Positions 17,039-27,364 of a stretch of DNA of 64,000 nucleotides are shown piece by piece (position 1 is the stretch's first letter; every line of letters begins with the position of its first letter). This DNA comes from Segatella copri (lineage in GTDB: Bacteria; Bacteroidota; Bacteroidia; Bacteroidales; Bacteroidaceae). Made by a program: the position numbers and the translations under genes. The stretch lies in assembly GCF_015074785.1 (NCBI RefSeq), contig NZ_CP042464.1, forward strand, positions 2,415,001 through 2,479,000, written 5' to 3'. The notes beneath the pieces were generated by a model. It was not told the origin of the DNA and made no database searches. It worked only from the letters and a program-made list of their open reading frames with translations.

Positions 17039-18337
17039 CTACAACTTCAATGTAAACCATACTGAAGGATCTTTTGTACTCTCCAACTTTACCTGAGTCT
17101 TAATCTTGCCATCATTGAATGTCGCTTTGTATGGAGCGTTGTCAAGGATATAGTCAACGAATGGAGCCGCAACTTTATTCTTACTAGACGAAGTGAAACC
17201 TGAACCTTCACCGAGTCCCTTGATACCGATAACACCAGCGGCTTCATCATAACTCAAATCAACGCCATAGTTAGCTGAAGAACTAAATTGAGTGCCGAAA
17301 AGTTCCAAATTCCAATTGATGCCAATAATCATATCATATCCCATGCCAAAATCGAAGCTAGCTGTAGATTTTCCTATATAGGCGCCTTCGAAAGTATAGG
17401 AAGAACTCATTTCTGGCAGTTTATCATAAAGTTCCTTCAAACCATCGCACATGTCTTCACCATCAAAGTTCCAATTGAGTTTAGGATTAAGGAACTGATC
17501 GGTTGCAGAAGGAAGGTCAATAGAACTCTGATTATCATCTGCAACGATATTGCCTGTAGCTTCATCATACTTGAAGTACTGGAAGGACTTGCCACCAACG
17601 CTGATAGGTTCGTAAAAATGGAAGCCCTCTGGGGTATAAAACATTGGTACATTTAACTCCAAGTCTGTACTATCAATATCATTGATATAGATTGTTTTTC
17701 CTTCAATATCCACAGGATATTCTTTGTTTCCTATCTTCAAGAACTGATAGTTTACCTTTGAAAGATTTTCGCTCATCTCAATGGTCTTCTTGATAAAAGT
17801 CTCAGCATCAGTATCCTTCAGCTTATACATTTTGAGAATGTTCTCATACTTTTTACCACGAAGATAAATGGTATCCTGATCCTCACTAGTTTTGAGGAAA
17901 GTAAACTCATAGTCACTCTCATAACCATCTACATCAGAAGAACCTTGAGGCTCAGAGAAGAAATGGAACAACAGATTATAGGTATCAAACGTAAGAATAA
18001 CGCCCTGCTCTGCCTTTACAGAATACTTAGAAGATAACACTGTACCAGCAGGCCACTCCTCTGTATCACTATACAAAGTGAGGTCGCTAGCCATTGATAC
18101 GTCTTCATCGCCAAACTTTGCCGTATAAATAAATCCACCATAGGAACCATCACTTGGCAAAAACTCCATCACCCATCCGTTCTCACTACTGGTGAGCAAC
18201 TTCTGGTACTTGTCCACACTCTTGTTCAAGCGCTGTGCAGCAGACTCACCAAACAGGTCGTCCTCCTCATGAGAACAAGAGGCAAATCCAACGCACAACA
18301 TGAGTGCCATGATGATAAAACTATATATTTTTTTCAT
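17039..18337 (-). CDS. DUF4302 surface lipoprotein
   Basis: 432 residues with a lipoprotein signal ending GFASCSHEEDDLFG and an acidic tail. The N-terminal stretch KYQKLLTSSENGWVMEFLPS with a following YGGFIYTAKF is typical of DUF4302 proteins, which are found in Bacteroidetes next to SusC/SusD pairs and zinc-metallohydrolase lipoproteins. Function unknown. It begins 13 bp after the stop of the metallohydrolase gene, so the two are probably translated from one mRNA. The protein is rich in predicted beta strands and has no catalytic motif that I can see. Confidence 0.8.
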   Translation of the reverse strand: MKKIYSFIIMALMLCVGFASCSHEEDDLFGESAAQRLNKSVDKYQKLLTSSENGWVMEFLPSDGSYGGFIYTAKFGDEDVSMASDLTLYSDTEEWPAGTVLSSKYSVKAEQGVILTFDTYNLLFHFFSEPQGSSDVDGYESDYEFTFLKTSEDQDTIYLRGKKYENILKMYKLKDTDAETFIKKTIEMSENLSKVNYQFLKIGNKEYPVDIEGKTIYINDIDSTDLELNVPMFYTPEGFHFYEPISVGGKSFQYFKYDEATGNIVADDNQSSIDLPSATDQFLNPKLNWNFDGEDMCDGLKELYDKLPEMSSSYTFEGAYIGKSTASFDFGMGYDMIIGINWNLELFGTQFSSSANYGVDLSYDEAAGVIGIKGLGEGSGFTSSSKNKVAAPFVDYILDNAPYKATFNDGKIKTQVKLESTKDPSVWFTLKL

Positions 18338-18350
18338 AATTCAATAATCT

Positions 18351-19229
18351 TTATTTGAGTGATTCCAAATCTACATTTCCATCTACTACGTCATTGAGTC
18401 GGCGCTGTACGCAATCGCGAAGTTCATCCATATCAATGCCCCAAGATGTGGCCATGTATTTCTTTACTATCTCAAGTTTCTGATTGATAATATCAGCACC
18501 CTCTGAGCCAGCATCAGCAATAATGGCCTGCCATTCGGCAGGAGTCTTTGTAATATAGATAGAGGTAACCTCAGCTATATCCTCACGAGGCTCGCACATG
18601 GCATAAGGTGAAACAAAGCCTAACTGATGAGCCTCAGAATCGCTCATCAAATACCAGTCACCGCTCACATAATCTTTCTCAGAAATCAAATCATACTCAG
18701 TAGGGTAACTTTTTGTCTGATGGAGAATATGAGAGAACTCATGGTGCATTGTCTTGAAGTAGTAGTGATTGAGAAATTCTCTGTCTATCATCAAGTTGTT
18801 CACCAAGTACAATGTCACTTTCAATCCACCCTCTGCAGTACCCAGAATCATGGTTCCATTGTTCTCGTATGCAGCTGAGCCTACAAAATGCAGCATTTTT
18901 GGCACAAACTTGCGAGTGAAATCTACACCGGCAACTTCATCATAAGCCTCCAACCAAGCATACTTTACAATATGCGCTAACTCAACCGACTTTTCATACT
19001 GAGCTGGTGCCAAGGAATAATTATGATCTGACTCTATATCCTGCAATCGATACATCAAGTTGATATTGTAAGGCAAGGTATAGTTCTTGTATATCCACTT
19101 ATCAAAATCATTCTCCTTTACCTGGCTATCTTGAAAGATACTTTCCTTATCCAAATCGCTCTCGCTACAAGAAGTAAAACTACCTAAAGCAGCCACCGAC
19201 AGCGCAAACATAAATATATATTTCTTCAT
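18351..19229 (-). CDS. Substrate import-associated zinc metallohydrolase lipoprotein
   Basis: 292 residues from the ATG at 19229, followed by a lipoprotein signal (LGSFTSCSESDLDKES). An in-frame start 24 bases upstream overlaps the susD stop and adds a charged leader, so it is less likely. The zinc motif H163-E164-F-S-H167 lies in TMHHEFSHILHQ. This family (HExxH lipoproteins encoded with TonB-linked importers) is thought to act on imported substrates at the cell surface, possibly peptides; the substrate is unproven. Position between susD and the DUF4302 gene is the usual one. Confidence 0.85.
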   Translation of the reverse strand: MKKYIFMFALSVAALGSFTSCSESDLDKESIFQDSQVKENDFDKWIYKNYTLPYNINLMYRLQDIESDHNYSLAPAQYEKSVELAHIVKYAWLEAYDEVAGVDFTRKFVPKMLHFVGSAAYENNGTMILGTAEGGLKVTLYLVNNLMIDREFLNHYYFKTMHHEFSHILHQTKSYPTEYDLISEKDYVSGDWYLMSDSEAHQLGFVSPYAMCEPREDIAEVTSIYITKTPAEWQAIIADAGSEGADIINQKLEIVKKYMATSWGIDMDELRDCVQRRLNDVVDGNVDLESLK

Positions 19230-19252
19230 AATCTTTCTTCTTTTATTAATCA

Positions 19253-20863
19253 TTACTTACGTGGATTTGCCTCAAGTCCAGCCTTGATGACACTAGCCGG
19301 TAACTGAATGGCACGACGTGGGTCATCCACATTCATCGTATCGGTCACAGTAATGTCACCACTACCATCAATGGTACGGCGATAGATAGTCATACCATAG
19401 CGCTTGATATCAAACCAGCGAAGTCCCTCATGCAGGGTCATGATACGACGACAATGAAGCAAGCATTGCAAGAAGTTTTCCTGGTCACCCTTCTCTACGG
19501 TAAAGTCAGGATGCAATTCCTTCTTTGGAGTTGGCTCTGTAGGAGTATAGTACTTCATGCCGGTAGACTCACCAGTCAATTCATTCTCCTGATATTCGCC
19601 ATACACTCTATTGATATCATCCATTGTGACATTTTTAGTATATGATGTAAAATTATGCATCCAGATATTGAAATTAGTCAATGCCTTATCATAATCCTTC
19701 TTCATAATGTAAGCCTCTATCATATTGAGCATCACCTCGTCAGATGTCAAAGCTGGGAACATTTCATGAGGAACACCTACATCATTGACAGCATCTGTAA
19801 TTTCAAAGAACTCACCAAATTTATCCATGATAACTTTTGGCATACTCGTATACTGGTATATCTTATAGTTAAGTCGAGAATAACTTCCCCAAAGAGTAGT
19901 TGCCTTATTTGTCTCGGTAGCAGCAATCGTGGTATTGTGGCAATACTTATAACCGATACCATAAGGACCATAATAACGTACCCAAAGCGAATTGGTAGAG
20001 CACAACAAAAGGTTGGACTTTCTGTCGGCATTAACAAAAGCATTGGCACGCACACTGTTGTTAGGCGACAGAGATCCTATCTCCTTCCATTCTCTTAACA
20101 TGGAGAGAGGATTGCTTGTCAAAACATCCTGTGCATACTTGATTACCTTATCGTAATTACTCTTATCATCCTGCACATAGAAGAGATAGAAACGAGCGGC
20201 CAAAGCTTCAGCAGCCTTCTTGGTAAAATGATAAGCTGGCACAGAATAGCTGGCCTCGTCCAACAATGGAATACCTGCCAGCAAGTCTTCCTCTATATGC
20301 TTGTATACATCAGCTACAGTGCCACGCTCATAGTGAGGAGCCACAGTAGTTTCCACCTTAGTGACATAAGGTATACCAAGATCAGTGCTTGAAGTTTTTG
20401 GACTATAAGCCTTACTAAAGATATTCACCAAAATGAAATGATTGAAAGCTCTGGCTACCAAAGCCTCACCCTTAGCTGCCTGAAGTTCGGCAGGGTTACC
20501 TTGCTTTTCAATTGCGTCCAGTACCATATTGGCAGAGGCAATGGAATGGTAACAGGCATTCCACAATTTAAATGGGCTATCATCATCTTCATAAGTGATA
20601 TTCTTCCATTCCGAAGCCTCATCCTGAATTTTTTTATAAGAGGTGTAGCCCAACACATCCATATGGTCAGTATTATCAGACTCAAACTCTGCTATAGCTG
20701 CATAATGTGTGGTTGGATAGCATGACACCAACATATCCTGAATTTTTGATGTCTCATCCAATTCGGTGCGGTTGTCTGGCATCTTGTCCAGATAGTCATC
20801 GCAAGATGTCATGCCCAGCACGATGGATGCTGCTAATATATAATATTTGAAACTTACTTTCAT
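19253..20863 (-). CDS. SusD/RagB-family outer-membrane lipoprotein
   Basis: 536 residues. Lipoprotein signal ending LGMTSCDDYLDKMPDNRTE, the classic SusD start. TPR-like helices run through the middle and the C-terminal SusD domain ends with a GLRWFDIKRYGM segment and ...DDPRRAIQLPASVI. SusD proteins form the surface lid over a SusC barrel and capture the substrate. The partner susC lies 28 bp upstream. The following genes encode a zinc metallohydrolase, DUF4302 and BACON lipoproteins and no glycoside hydrolase, which suggests a non-glycan or glycoprotein/peptide substrate (inference). Confidence 0.92.
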   Translation of the reverse strand: MKVSFKYYILAASIVLGMTSCDDYLDKMPDNRTELDETSKIQDMLVSCYPTTHYAAIAEFESDNTDHMDVLGYTSYKKIQDEASEWKNITYEDDDSPFKLWNACYHSIASANMVLDAIEKQGNPAELQAAKGEALVARAFNHFILVNIFSKAYSPKTSSTDLGIPYVTKVETTVAPHYERGTVADVYKHIEEDLLAGIPLLDEASYSVPAYHFTKKAAEALAARFYLFYVQDDKSNYDKVIKYAQDVLTSNPLSMLREWKEIGSLSPNNSVRANAFVNADRKSNLLLCSTNSLWVRYYGPYGIGYKYCHNTTIAATETNKATTLWGSYSRLNYKIYQYTSMPKVIMDKFGEFFEITDAVNDVGVPHEMFPALTSDEVMLNMIEAYIMKKDYDKALTNFNIWMHNFTSYTKNVTMDDINRVYGEYQENELTGESTGMKYYTPTEPTPKKELHPDFTVEKGDQENFLQCLLHCRRIMTLHEGLRWFDIKRYGMTIYRRTIDGSGDITVTDTMNVDDPRRAIQLPASVIKAGLEANPRK

Positions 20864-20891
20864 AATTTATCTTTTATTAGAGAGTTAAACA

Positions 20892-23800
20892 TTAAATGCC
20901 TAATCTGAGTGTCAGTGTGTACTGCTTTGGCATTGGGGCTGCGACACCACCTGAACGGAAGAATTCAGGATCCTGACCATTCAACTTGTCATCTGCATAG
21001 ATGAGGAACAAGTTGGTAGCTTGCAACTTCAGTGAGAGGTCGCTCAACTTCAATGGTTCCAACCATGACTTAGGGAAATCATACGACAGAGAAATCTCCT
21101 TCATACGAATGAAGTCACCCTTAGCTACACGAGCGGTAGAATAATTGTAGGCATTGTACAATGTCTTAAGATAATTATCTCTCGTTACCTGAGCATTTGT
21201 CAAGATAACAGGAATGTCGGTAATATTCTCATCTCCTGCCTGAACAAAGCGGTTTTTAAATTCCTTTGGCATGGCAGTAAGGTCTGTATATTTTTCCTTG
21301 AACACAGGATCCAATCGTACAACATTGCCGAATGAATAGGTAATGAATACATTCAAACGCAAATTCTTGTACTTAAATATATTACCAAAACTACCGGTTG
21401 TAGTAGGATCACTAGGACCCTCATATACCAAGTTGTCAAGAGTCTGACTCTGGAAATCGATATTTTCACCACTAGATGTCACATTGCCATTCTGATCAGT
21501 AATTACCGGATAACCCTTATCACTCAAACCATTAAACTTATAAGAGAACAAACCTCTTACAGGATATCCCTCGAGAGCGAAACCTGTACCAGAAACCAGG
21601 TCGATAACCTTTGAGTTCGTCTGTAAGTCTGTAACCTTAGTCTTTGAATAAGAGAATATGAAGTCTGTGGTCCAAGCGAAATCCTTGGTTTGAATATTCT
21701 TGGTAGAAAGAGTAAACTCCACACCATGTGATTTCATAGAAGCCACATTAGCAAGTTTCTCTATCTGACCACCAGCACCTGTTGTACGAATCAGACCAAT
21801 CAAATCGTAGTTATTACGAGTATACCAGTCAAGGGCAAAGTTGATGCGGTTATTAAAGAAACCTGCATCAAAACCGAGGTTCAACTCATGCTTCTTCTCA
21901 TATGTCAATTCATCATTACCCAAATCGCTCCAGTCCATACCACTCTCCTGGATGCTAGCGAAAGGACGGTAAGGCTTGTAACTCTTTAAGACTGCAGCCG
22001 CATTGGAAACATTTGTTGGACCAGGGTCACCAGTCAAAGAATAAGAAGCCTTCAATGTCAAATGAGAAAGCGTTGGACGCAAATTTTCGAAGAAACTCTC
22101 CTCATGCATATTCCATGCACCAGAAACATTCCAAGTAGGCAACCATCTGGCAGAACGACTCTTACCCAATCGGTTAGTACCTTCGTAACGATATGTACCA
22201 TTGATAACGTAACGTCCCTTATAAGAATAGGTTGCATTAGCAAAGAATGCTGCCGTACGAGAGAACGTGTTAGAGAGTGTGTAATAATCGGTACCACTCT
22301 CAATGCTCTTTTTGAAGAACTGATAAGTATAGAAAGGTATTTCACCCTTTGTATACTGCATTCCCCAACCATTGAAGAAATTCTTGTTACGGCTGATATC
22401 ACTCACTTCCATACCACCAAAGAGGTTGACGATGTGCGAATTATCAAAAGTATGATTCCAGTTCACAGTACCACGAAAATCGTAACTGTTCATTTTATAA
22501 TCTGTCTTCTGATAAATACCACCCTGTGGTAAGATAGAGATTGGCAACGCATAAGGGTTGTCTGGGTCTGTATACAAGAATGGGTTCTTGTCACGAACTG
22601 TAGCATCAGGCATAGCACGATAAGCACGAGCTTGGTTGGAATTATCATGTACAATATGTTCCTGCATAGTGCCAGAATGCTTTACCGCACCTAACAATGA
22701 AAACTCCAATCCCTTAATTGGCTTATACTTTAATTCACCCTGGAACTTTACATCAGTAACGTCAAGGTTCATATAGTTTTTGTCCAACTCGTCTAAGATA
22801 TTAAAGTCTGCATAGTTGCGAGTATAGTACGTATTGGCATCCAATGTTCTTGAGGTATTCAACGCATAAGAATATGGGTTGATATCAAAATCACGCTTTA
22901 CCTCACCATACACTGGGTCCACTGTCTGAGACAAAGTACCAGGAGCTCTCTGCTTACGATAAGAGCCAGAAGTGATAATATTGAAAGACAACTTATCCGA
23001 AATATTATATGTAGCATTTAAATTGGCTGTATAGCGATTTACTTTGCTCTGCTTGTACCAACCTGGATCTACCATTGCACTCAAAGATGCATAGAAATTG
23101 AGTTTATCTGTACCTCCGCTCATGCTCACAGAGTGATTGTGCTGGATGGCACTAGAGAAAAGTTCATCAAACCAGTCTGTATTTCTATATTCTGCCTGAC
23201 GCAAATACTCATTCATTGCATGCTCAGTATTCTCAAGCGCAAAGGTTCCACTAGTTGGATCGTAGGTATTCATGAGCTGGTACATCTTACCATAGACACC
23301 ACTCTCTGAAGCACGGTATGTATCAGAGAAATTGAGCCATCCTTTCTGCTTCAACTCTTTATAGACACCCATCTGTTCCTGAGAGTCCATGATATTAAAC
23401 TCGCTATAATGAGGTTTCAAGCGCATGGTATATTCACCAGTATAAGAAATCTTGCTAAATCCAGCACGACCCTTCTTGGTTGTAACAACGATGACACCAG
23501 CCATGGCACGTGCACCATAAATAGAGGTAGCAGAACCATCCTTCAAAATCTGGAAACTTTCAATATCATCAGCATTCAAACCTGCAATAGCAGAAGAAAT
23601 CAAGGTCTCGGCATCACCAGATGAAAGGTCGTCTGTACTAACATCTGTGACATCCTCCATGATGACACCATCTACAACCCAAAGAGGTTTAGAAGAACCA
23701 TAGATAGATGTAGCACCACGGACACGAATTTTTGGCGCCGTACCAAATGTACCTGTCACATTCTGCACAGATACACCAGCTGCACGACCTTCGAGGGAGC

Positions 23801-24213
23801 GACTGATATCAGCCACACCATCCAACTTTGCTTCCTCAGCATTTATACTTGTAGCTGCACCTGTAAACAGGCGACGGTCTACATGCTGCATACCCGTTAC
23901 AACCACCTCGCCCAAGCTTTTGCTATCAGGCTTCAACTTGATAAGCATCTTGGCAGACGGAGATAAAGTCTGTGGCTGCATACCGATGTAGCTAACTACA
24001 AGTTTCTTACCAGCAGGTACCTCCAAAGAGAAGTGACCGTCAATATCGGTGACGGTACCTGTACGTGCCGCTCCGGCGACTACGACAGATGCACCGATGA
24101 CAGGTTCACCATCTTCCTGAGAAACTACGGTACCTGTTACTTTCGTTTGAGCCAATGCCCCCCCCACATAAAAGGAAGAGATTGACTAACAAGAAAAGCA
24201 ATCTTTTTTCCAT
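20892..24213 (-). pseudogene. SusC/RagA TonB-dependent transporter, out of frame at a G8 tract (phase-off or error)
   Basis: The open frame for nearly the whole protein (about 1,090 residues: CarboxypepD-like domain at 10-90, plug with LGEVVVTGMQ, barrel ending QYTLTLRLGI) can only start at a GTG at 24167, in the middle of what should be the signal peptide. A proper start exists at ATG 24213 (MEKRLLFLLVNLFLLCGG...) but is out of frame by one base. The two frames meet at eight C (24158-24165; G8 in the gene). With seven G, the gene would read as one 1,106-residue protein with a perfect signal peptide ending ALAQ. It is therefore either switched off by slippage or affected by a sequencing error. 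Confidence 0.85.
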
Positions 24214-24497
24214 AAAATCCTCTCTTAAAAATTAAACAACTCTTATAACTTTATATAATTATTTTTTCTCTTCTTACACTTTTTTAAATATCTCTCATTA
24301 CTTTACGGGTGCAAAGATAAGAAAAAAGTATTGAATTAATGCAAACTTTATCGATATTTTTATAGAAAAAAGTTAGTTTTTCTTGATTTTCGTCAACATT
24401 TAGAAATATCGTCTACACTTTTAATAGAAAAAAGTCAGAAATAATAGATTTAAGCAAAGTTTACGAAAAGAAAACAAAAATGTTCTAAAACACAAAA
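24214..24497 (-). promoter_or_regulatory. Upstream region of the susC operon
   Basis: A minus-strand -7 TATCTTTG lies at 24312-24319, with TTTG at 24342-24345 (spacer 22, longer than usual). The leader to the ATG at 24213 is about 95 nt. The remaining DNA up to 24497 is AT-rich and I see no gene or repeat in it. Confidence 0.5.
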
Positions 24498-24553
24498 AAA
24501 GGCAAGGTTTCTGTAAAACCCCATTCAGAAGTTTCCCAGAAGTCTTGCCTTTC
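24498..24553 (-). terminator. Terminator of the two-component operon
   Basis: AAAGGCAAG (24544-24552 region, minus strand) pairs with CTTGCCTTT, followed by T7 at 24494-24500. The loop is long (about 37 nt). Confidence 0.6.
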
Positions 24554-24648
24554 TTTACCTATATTTACTACTTAAGTACCTTTATCAGCCACTTGATTAT
24601 TTATATTTGCTGCTTGAGTACATTTTCTATTATCCAAATAAATCAATT

Positions 24649-26109
24649 TTATTTCTTAAGCGTAAATTCAAACTTCAAGCCGCCTTCCAGTTGATTACTT
24701 ACACGGATGGTTCCGCCATGCAGAAGAACGGCATTCTTGACGATGGCAAGACCCAAACCGGTGCCACCCATCTTGCGGCTGCGTCCCTTATCTACCCGAT
24801 AGAAACGCTCGAAAAGACGGGAGAGATGCTCGGCAGGAACTCCTTGACCGTTATCACAGAAGATGAAATGCCACTTGTAGCCCTGCTCCTTGGCACTCAA
24901 CGTTATCTTACGCCCTTCGCCGGCATAAGCTATGGCATTGTCGGTAAGATTGCGGAACACACTATAGAGCAGACTGCGGTTACCCTTCACGATAATATGC
25001 TGGTCGGGAAGAATATTCTCGAAAGTCATCTTGTGCGACTCTCTTTCCAGCGCCGTCTCATGGGCTATTTCACTCACCATCTGCGTAATGTCTACCGCCT
25101 CGAAATCTATCATATCCGAACCGTCATCCAACCGGTTCAGGGTTGAGATGTCGCGGAGCAGAGAGGTGAGGCGTTCGCTTTGGGCATAACAGCGCTGCAG
25201 AAACTGCGACTTCATCTCTTCGTTGATATGCGGATTGTCGAGTATCGTTTCCAGATAACCCTGAATACTTGCCACAGGAGTCTTCAGCTCGTGAGCGATA
25301 TTCTGGGTAAGCTGCCGCTTCAGTACATCCTGTTCACGTCGGGTGGTCTGTATGCGCTTATACATCTTGATGATGCGCTCAGCAATCTCGCCCAACTCAT
25401 CGTTAGGGAACTTGGCGAGATCTTCCACCTCCAGACTCTCGTTATGGTCTGCCTTATAAGCAAAGATGCTCAGTTTGGAAACATTCTTAGCCAGACGGTC
25501 CGTAAAACGGTAGAGCACGATGGTAAGCAGGATGACGGCTACGATGGCAAACCAGATGAAATGCTGGTCGGCCTGCAGCGATTTTGCCAAATCATTATTG
25601 TAGGGTAGTGCCGTACGGATGATGAGCTTGCTTTCCGGAAAATAAGAAGCCACATAGAAATAATCGTGCTTCAGGGTTTTAGACTGTCGCTCCACGCTTG
25701 AGCCTACCCTGTTTTTCAAGGCCTCTGCTATTTCCTCACGCTTGGCATGGTTGGCAAAATGTTCATAGTCGGAACTCATGTTGTCATAAATCACCTTACC
25801 GTTAGGGCGCACTAGCGTAACACGAAGATCCTTGCTTTCATGTTCTCGGACAAAAGCCTGCAACTTCTCATGAGCCACAGTCACTTTCTTATTGTGAAGG
25901 CTATCCTGCAGAATAATTCCTTCACCAGGAGAGAGCGCCAGATCTTCTGCCAACAGTTCATTATAATTTTCCAGCTTGATAGTAAGCGTACCTATTTTAT
26001 ACTGTTTCTCACGTGCCTGCTGGAACACGATAAAACTGACGGCGAACACAAGGAACACCGCCAGTACACAGAAGTACAACTTCCTACCTACACTATTTAA
26101 CTTAAACAT
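24649..26109 (-). CDS. Membrane sensor histidine kinase
   Basis: 486 residues. Transmembrane segments at about 10-30 and 165-188 enclose a periplasmic sensor domain of about 135 residues. A HAMP-like linker follows, then the phospho-acceptor region NIAHELKTPVASIQGYLETI with its histidine near 275. The ATP-binding domain shows the N box FRNLTDNAIAY, G1 DNGQGVP, and G2 GGTGLGLAIV. It is encoded 5 bp after its response regulator, and together they resemble PhoR/PhoB-type pairs, though the sensor lacks a PAS domain. The signal sensed is unknown. Confidence 0.92.
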   Translation of the reverse strand: MFKLNSVGRKLYFCVLAVFLVFAVSFIVFQQAREKQYKIGTLTIKLENYNELLAEDLALSPGEGIILQDSLHNKKVTVAHEKLQAFVREHESKDLRVTLVRPNGKVIYDNMSSDYEHFANHAKREEIAEALKNRVGSSVERQSKTLKHDYFYVASYFPESKLIIRTALPYNNDLAKSLQADQHFIWFAIVAVILLTIVLYRFTDRLAKNVSKLSIFAYKADHNESLEVEDLAKFPNDELGEIAERIIKMYKRIQTTRREQDVLKRQLTQNIAHELKTPVASIQGYLETILDNPHINEEMKSQFLQRCYAQSERLTSLLRDISTLNRLDDGSDMIDFEAVDITQMVSEIAHETALERESHKMTFENILPDQHIIVKGNRSLLYSVFRNLTDNAIAYAGEGRKITLSAKEQGYKWHFIFCDNGQGVPAEHLSRLFERFYRVDKGRSRKMGGTGLGLAIVKNAVLLHGGTIRVSNQLEGGLKFEFTLKK

Positions 26110-26114
26110 TTTAA

Positions 26115-26810
26115 TTACGCATCAAAATAATAACCGAACCCCAGACGGGTAACGATGCACTTGGCAAACTTACCAATCTTCTTTCTCATACGGGTGATGT
26201 TGACATCCACCGTGCGGTCGAGTACCATCACATCCTTAGGCCATACCCGGTCGATAAGTTCCTGACGGGAGAACACCTTGCCGCGCTCTTCGAGGAAAAG
26301 ACGCAGAAGTTCGAACTCAGTCTTGGTGAAAGGGATAGCCTCACCATCGATGCTCACCGTCTTCTTGTCCAGATTCAGCTGCAGTCCCTGATAGTTGATG
26401 ATCTTCGATTCATCAGCATCGCCAGCCTGTTCAGCCGTACGGCGCAAGACGGCACGCACTCTGACCATCACCTCTCGTATAGAGAAAGGTTTCGAGATAT
26501 AATCATCGGCACCGATATTGAATCCAGTAACCGTATCGTTTTCCGTATCTCGGGCTGTAAGGAAGATAATCGGAACATTGGCTGTCATCGGATTGTCCTT
26601 CAACTGCTTAGCCAGCTGGAAACCGCTCATTCCTCCCATCATGACGTCCAACAGCAGCAGGTCGAACGAAGCGATGTCCATCTCCAAAGCCTCTTCTGCA
26701 GAATTGGCAGTCTCTACCTCATATCCTTCTGTTTCGAGATTGAATTTCAGAATCTCACACAAGTCTTGCTCATCATCAACAACAAGTATTCTTTTCATAT
26801 TCTCTTCCAT
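26115..26810 (-). CDS. OmpR/PhoB-family response regulator
   Basis: 231 residues. Receiver domain at 5-120 with the acidic pocket VVDDEQD, phospho-acceptor aspartate in LLLLDVMMGGMSG, and lysine in DYISKPFS. A winged-helix DNA-binding domain occupies about 135-230 (FTKTEFELLRLF ... TVDVNITRMRKKIGK). Translation may begin at ATG 26810 or at 26798, where MKRILVVDDE is the more typical start. It is the first gene of the pair with the kinase. Three direct hexamers upstream suggest that it controls its own promoter. Confidence 0.93.
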   Translation of the reverse strand: MEENMKRILVVDDEQDLCEILKFNLETEGYEVETANSAEEALEMDIASFDLLLLDVMMGGMSGFQLAKQLKDNPMTANVPIIFLTARDTENDTVTGFNIGADDYISKPFSIREVMVRVRAVLRRTAEQAGDADESKIINYQGLQLNLDKKTVSIDGEAIPFTKTEFELLRLFLEERGKVFSRQELIDRVWPKDVMVLDRTVDVNITRMRKKIGKFAKCIVTRLGFGYYFDA

Positions 26811-26836
26811 ATTTCATGTTATTTAAAATATCGCTG

Positions 26837-26893
26837 CAAAATTACGACTTTTCTTTCGTAATAAGCGTTACATTCGGTTACAATTTCGTGACA
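26837..26893 (-). promoter_or_regulatory. Two-component promoter with three direct repeats
   Basis: A minus-strand -7 TAATTTTG (26837-26844) has no good -33 box. Where it should lie, and just upstream, the hexamer TGTAAC/TGTCAC recurs at 26867-26872, 26877-26882 and 26888-26893 (10- and 11-bp steps), the layout used by PhoB/OmpR-type regulators. Confidence 0.5.
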
Positions 26894-26980
26894 TTTAGTT
26901 CTTTAGAGAAAAAAAATATAAAAAAGCGGGTATTTTGTTACACATTTTAACTTAGTGTTTCCAAATTCGCTACATGTTTC

Positions 26981-27012
26981 TTTGCTAGTTAGAAACAGAA
27001 ATACTACTTTTG
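26981..27012 (+). promoter_or_regulatory. Promoter of the small XRE regulator
   Basis: TTTG (26981-26984), 20-base spacer, TACTTTTG (27005-27012). Leader of about 40 nt. Confidence 0.7.
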
Positions 27013-27057
27013 CACCCGATATAACTATAAGTGAGCATATAACACAACTGAAAGAGT

Positions 27058-27312
27058 ATGAAAGATAAAGTAAATGCAATTCCCTTAATCGGTGAAATCA
27101 TCAAAGAGGAATTAAACAAGCAAGGCAAGACCACAGTATGGCTTGCTGAGCAATTAGGCTGCCATCGTACTAATATATATAAGGTATACGGCAGAGCCAC
27201 TATAGATACGGGTATGCTTTACCATATCTGTCAGTTGCTGAACATAGATTTGTTTAAGGTTTATTCAGACGCTTTGCGCAAACGCAAGAAAAAGAATCAA
27301 GATTTAAACTAA
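27058..27312 (+). CDS. Small XRE-type helix-turn-helix regulator
   Basis: 84 residues, a single HTH domain: IGEIIKEELNKQGKTTVWLA and EQLGCHRTNIYKVYGRA form the helices, with a lysine/arginine-rich tail. It is a DNA-binding protein with no sensor domain. It stands alone with its own promoter and terminator, between the two-component operon and icd. Similar small, single-copy XRE proteins are common in Bacteroidales and their targets are not known to me. Confidence 0.8.
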   Translation: MKDKVNAIPLIGEIIKEELNKQGKTTVWLAEQLGCHRTNIYKVYGRATIDTGMLYHICQLLNIDLFKVYSDALRKRKKKNQDLN

Positions 27313-27324
27313 AAATAACTAAAA

Positions 27325-27361
27325 CAATAAGACCTGAGGTTAATCACCCCAGGTCTTATTG
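27325..27361. terminator. Bidirectional terminator between the XRE gene and icd
   Basis: CAATAAGACCTG pairs with CAGGTCTTATTG; GTTTTT follows on the right and an A-rich stretch lies on the left. Confidence 0.8.
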
Positions 27362-27364
27362 TTT

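Noticed and set aside
26115..26810. Naming the two-component pair PhoB/PhoR
   Set aside because: Only general family likeness and weak box similarity; the sensor has no PAS domain and no phosphate genes are adjacent.
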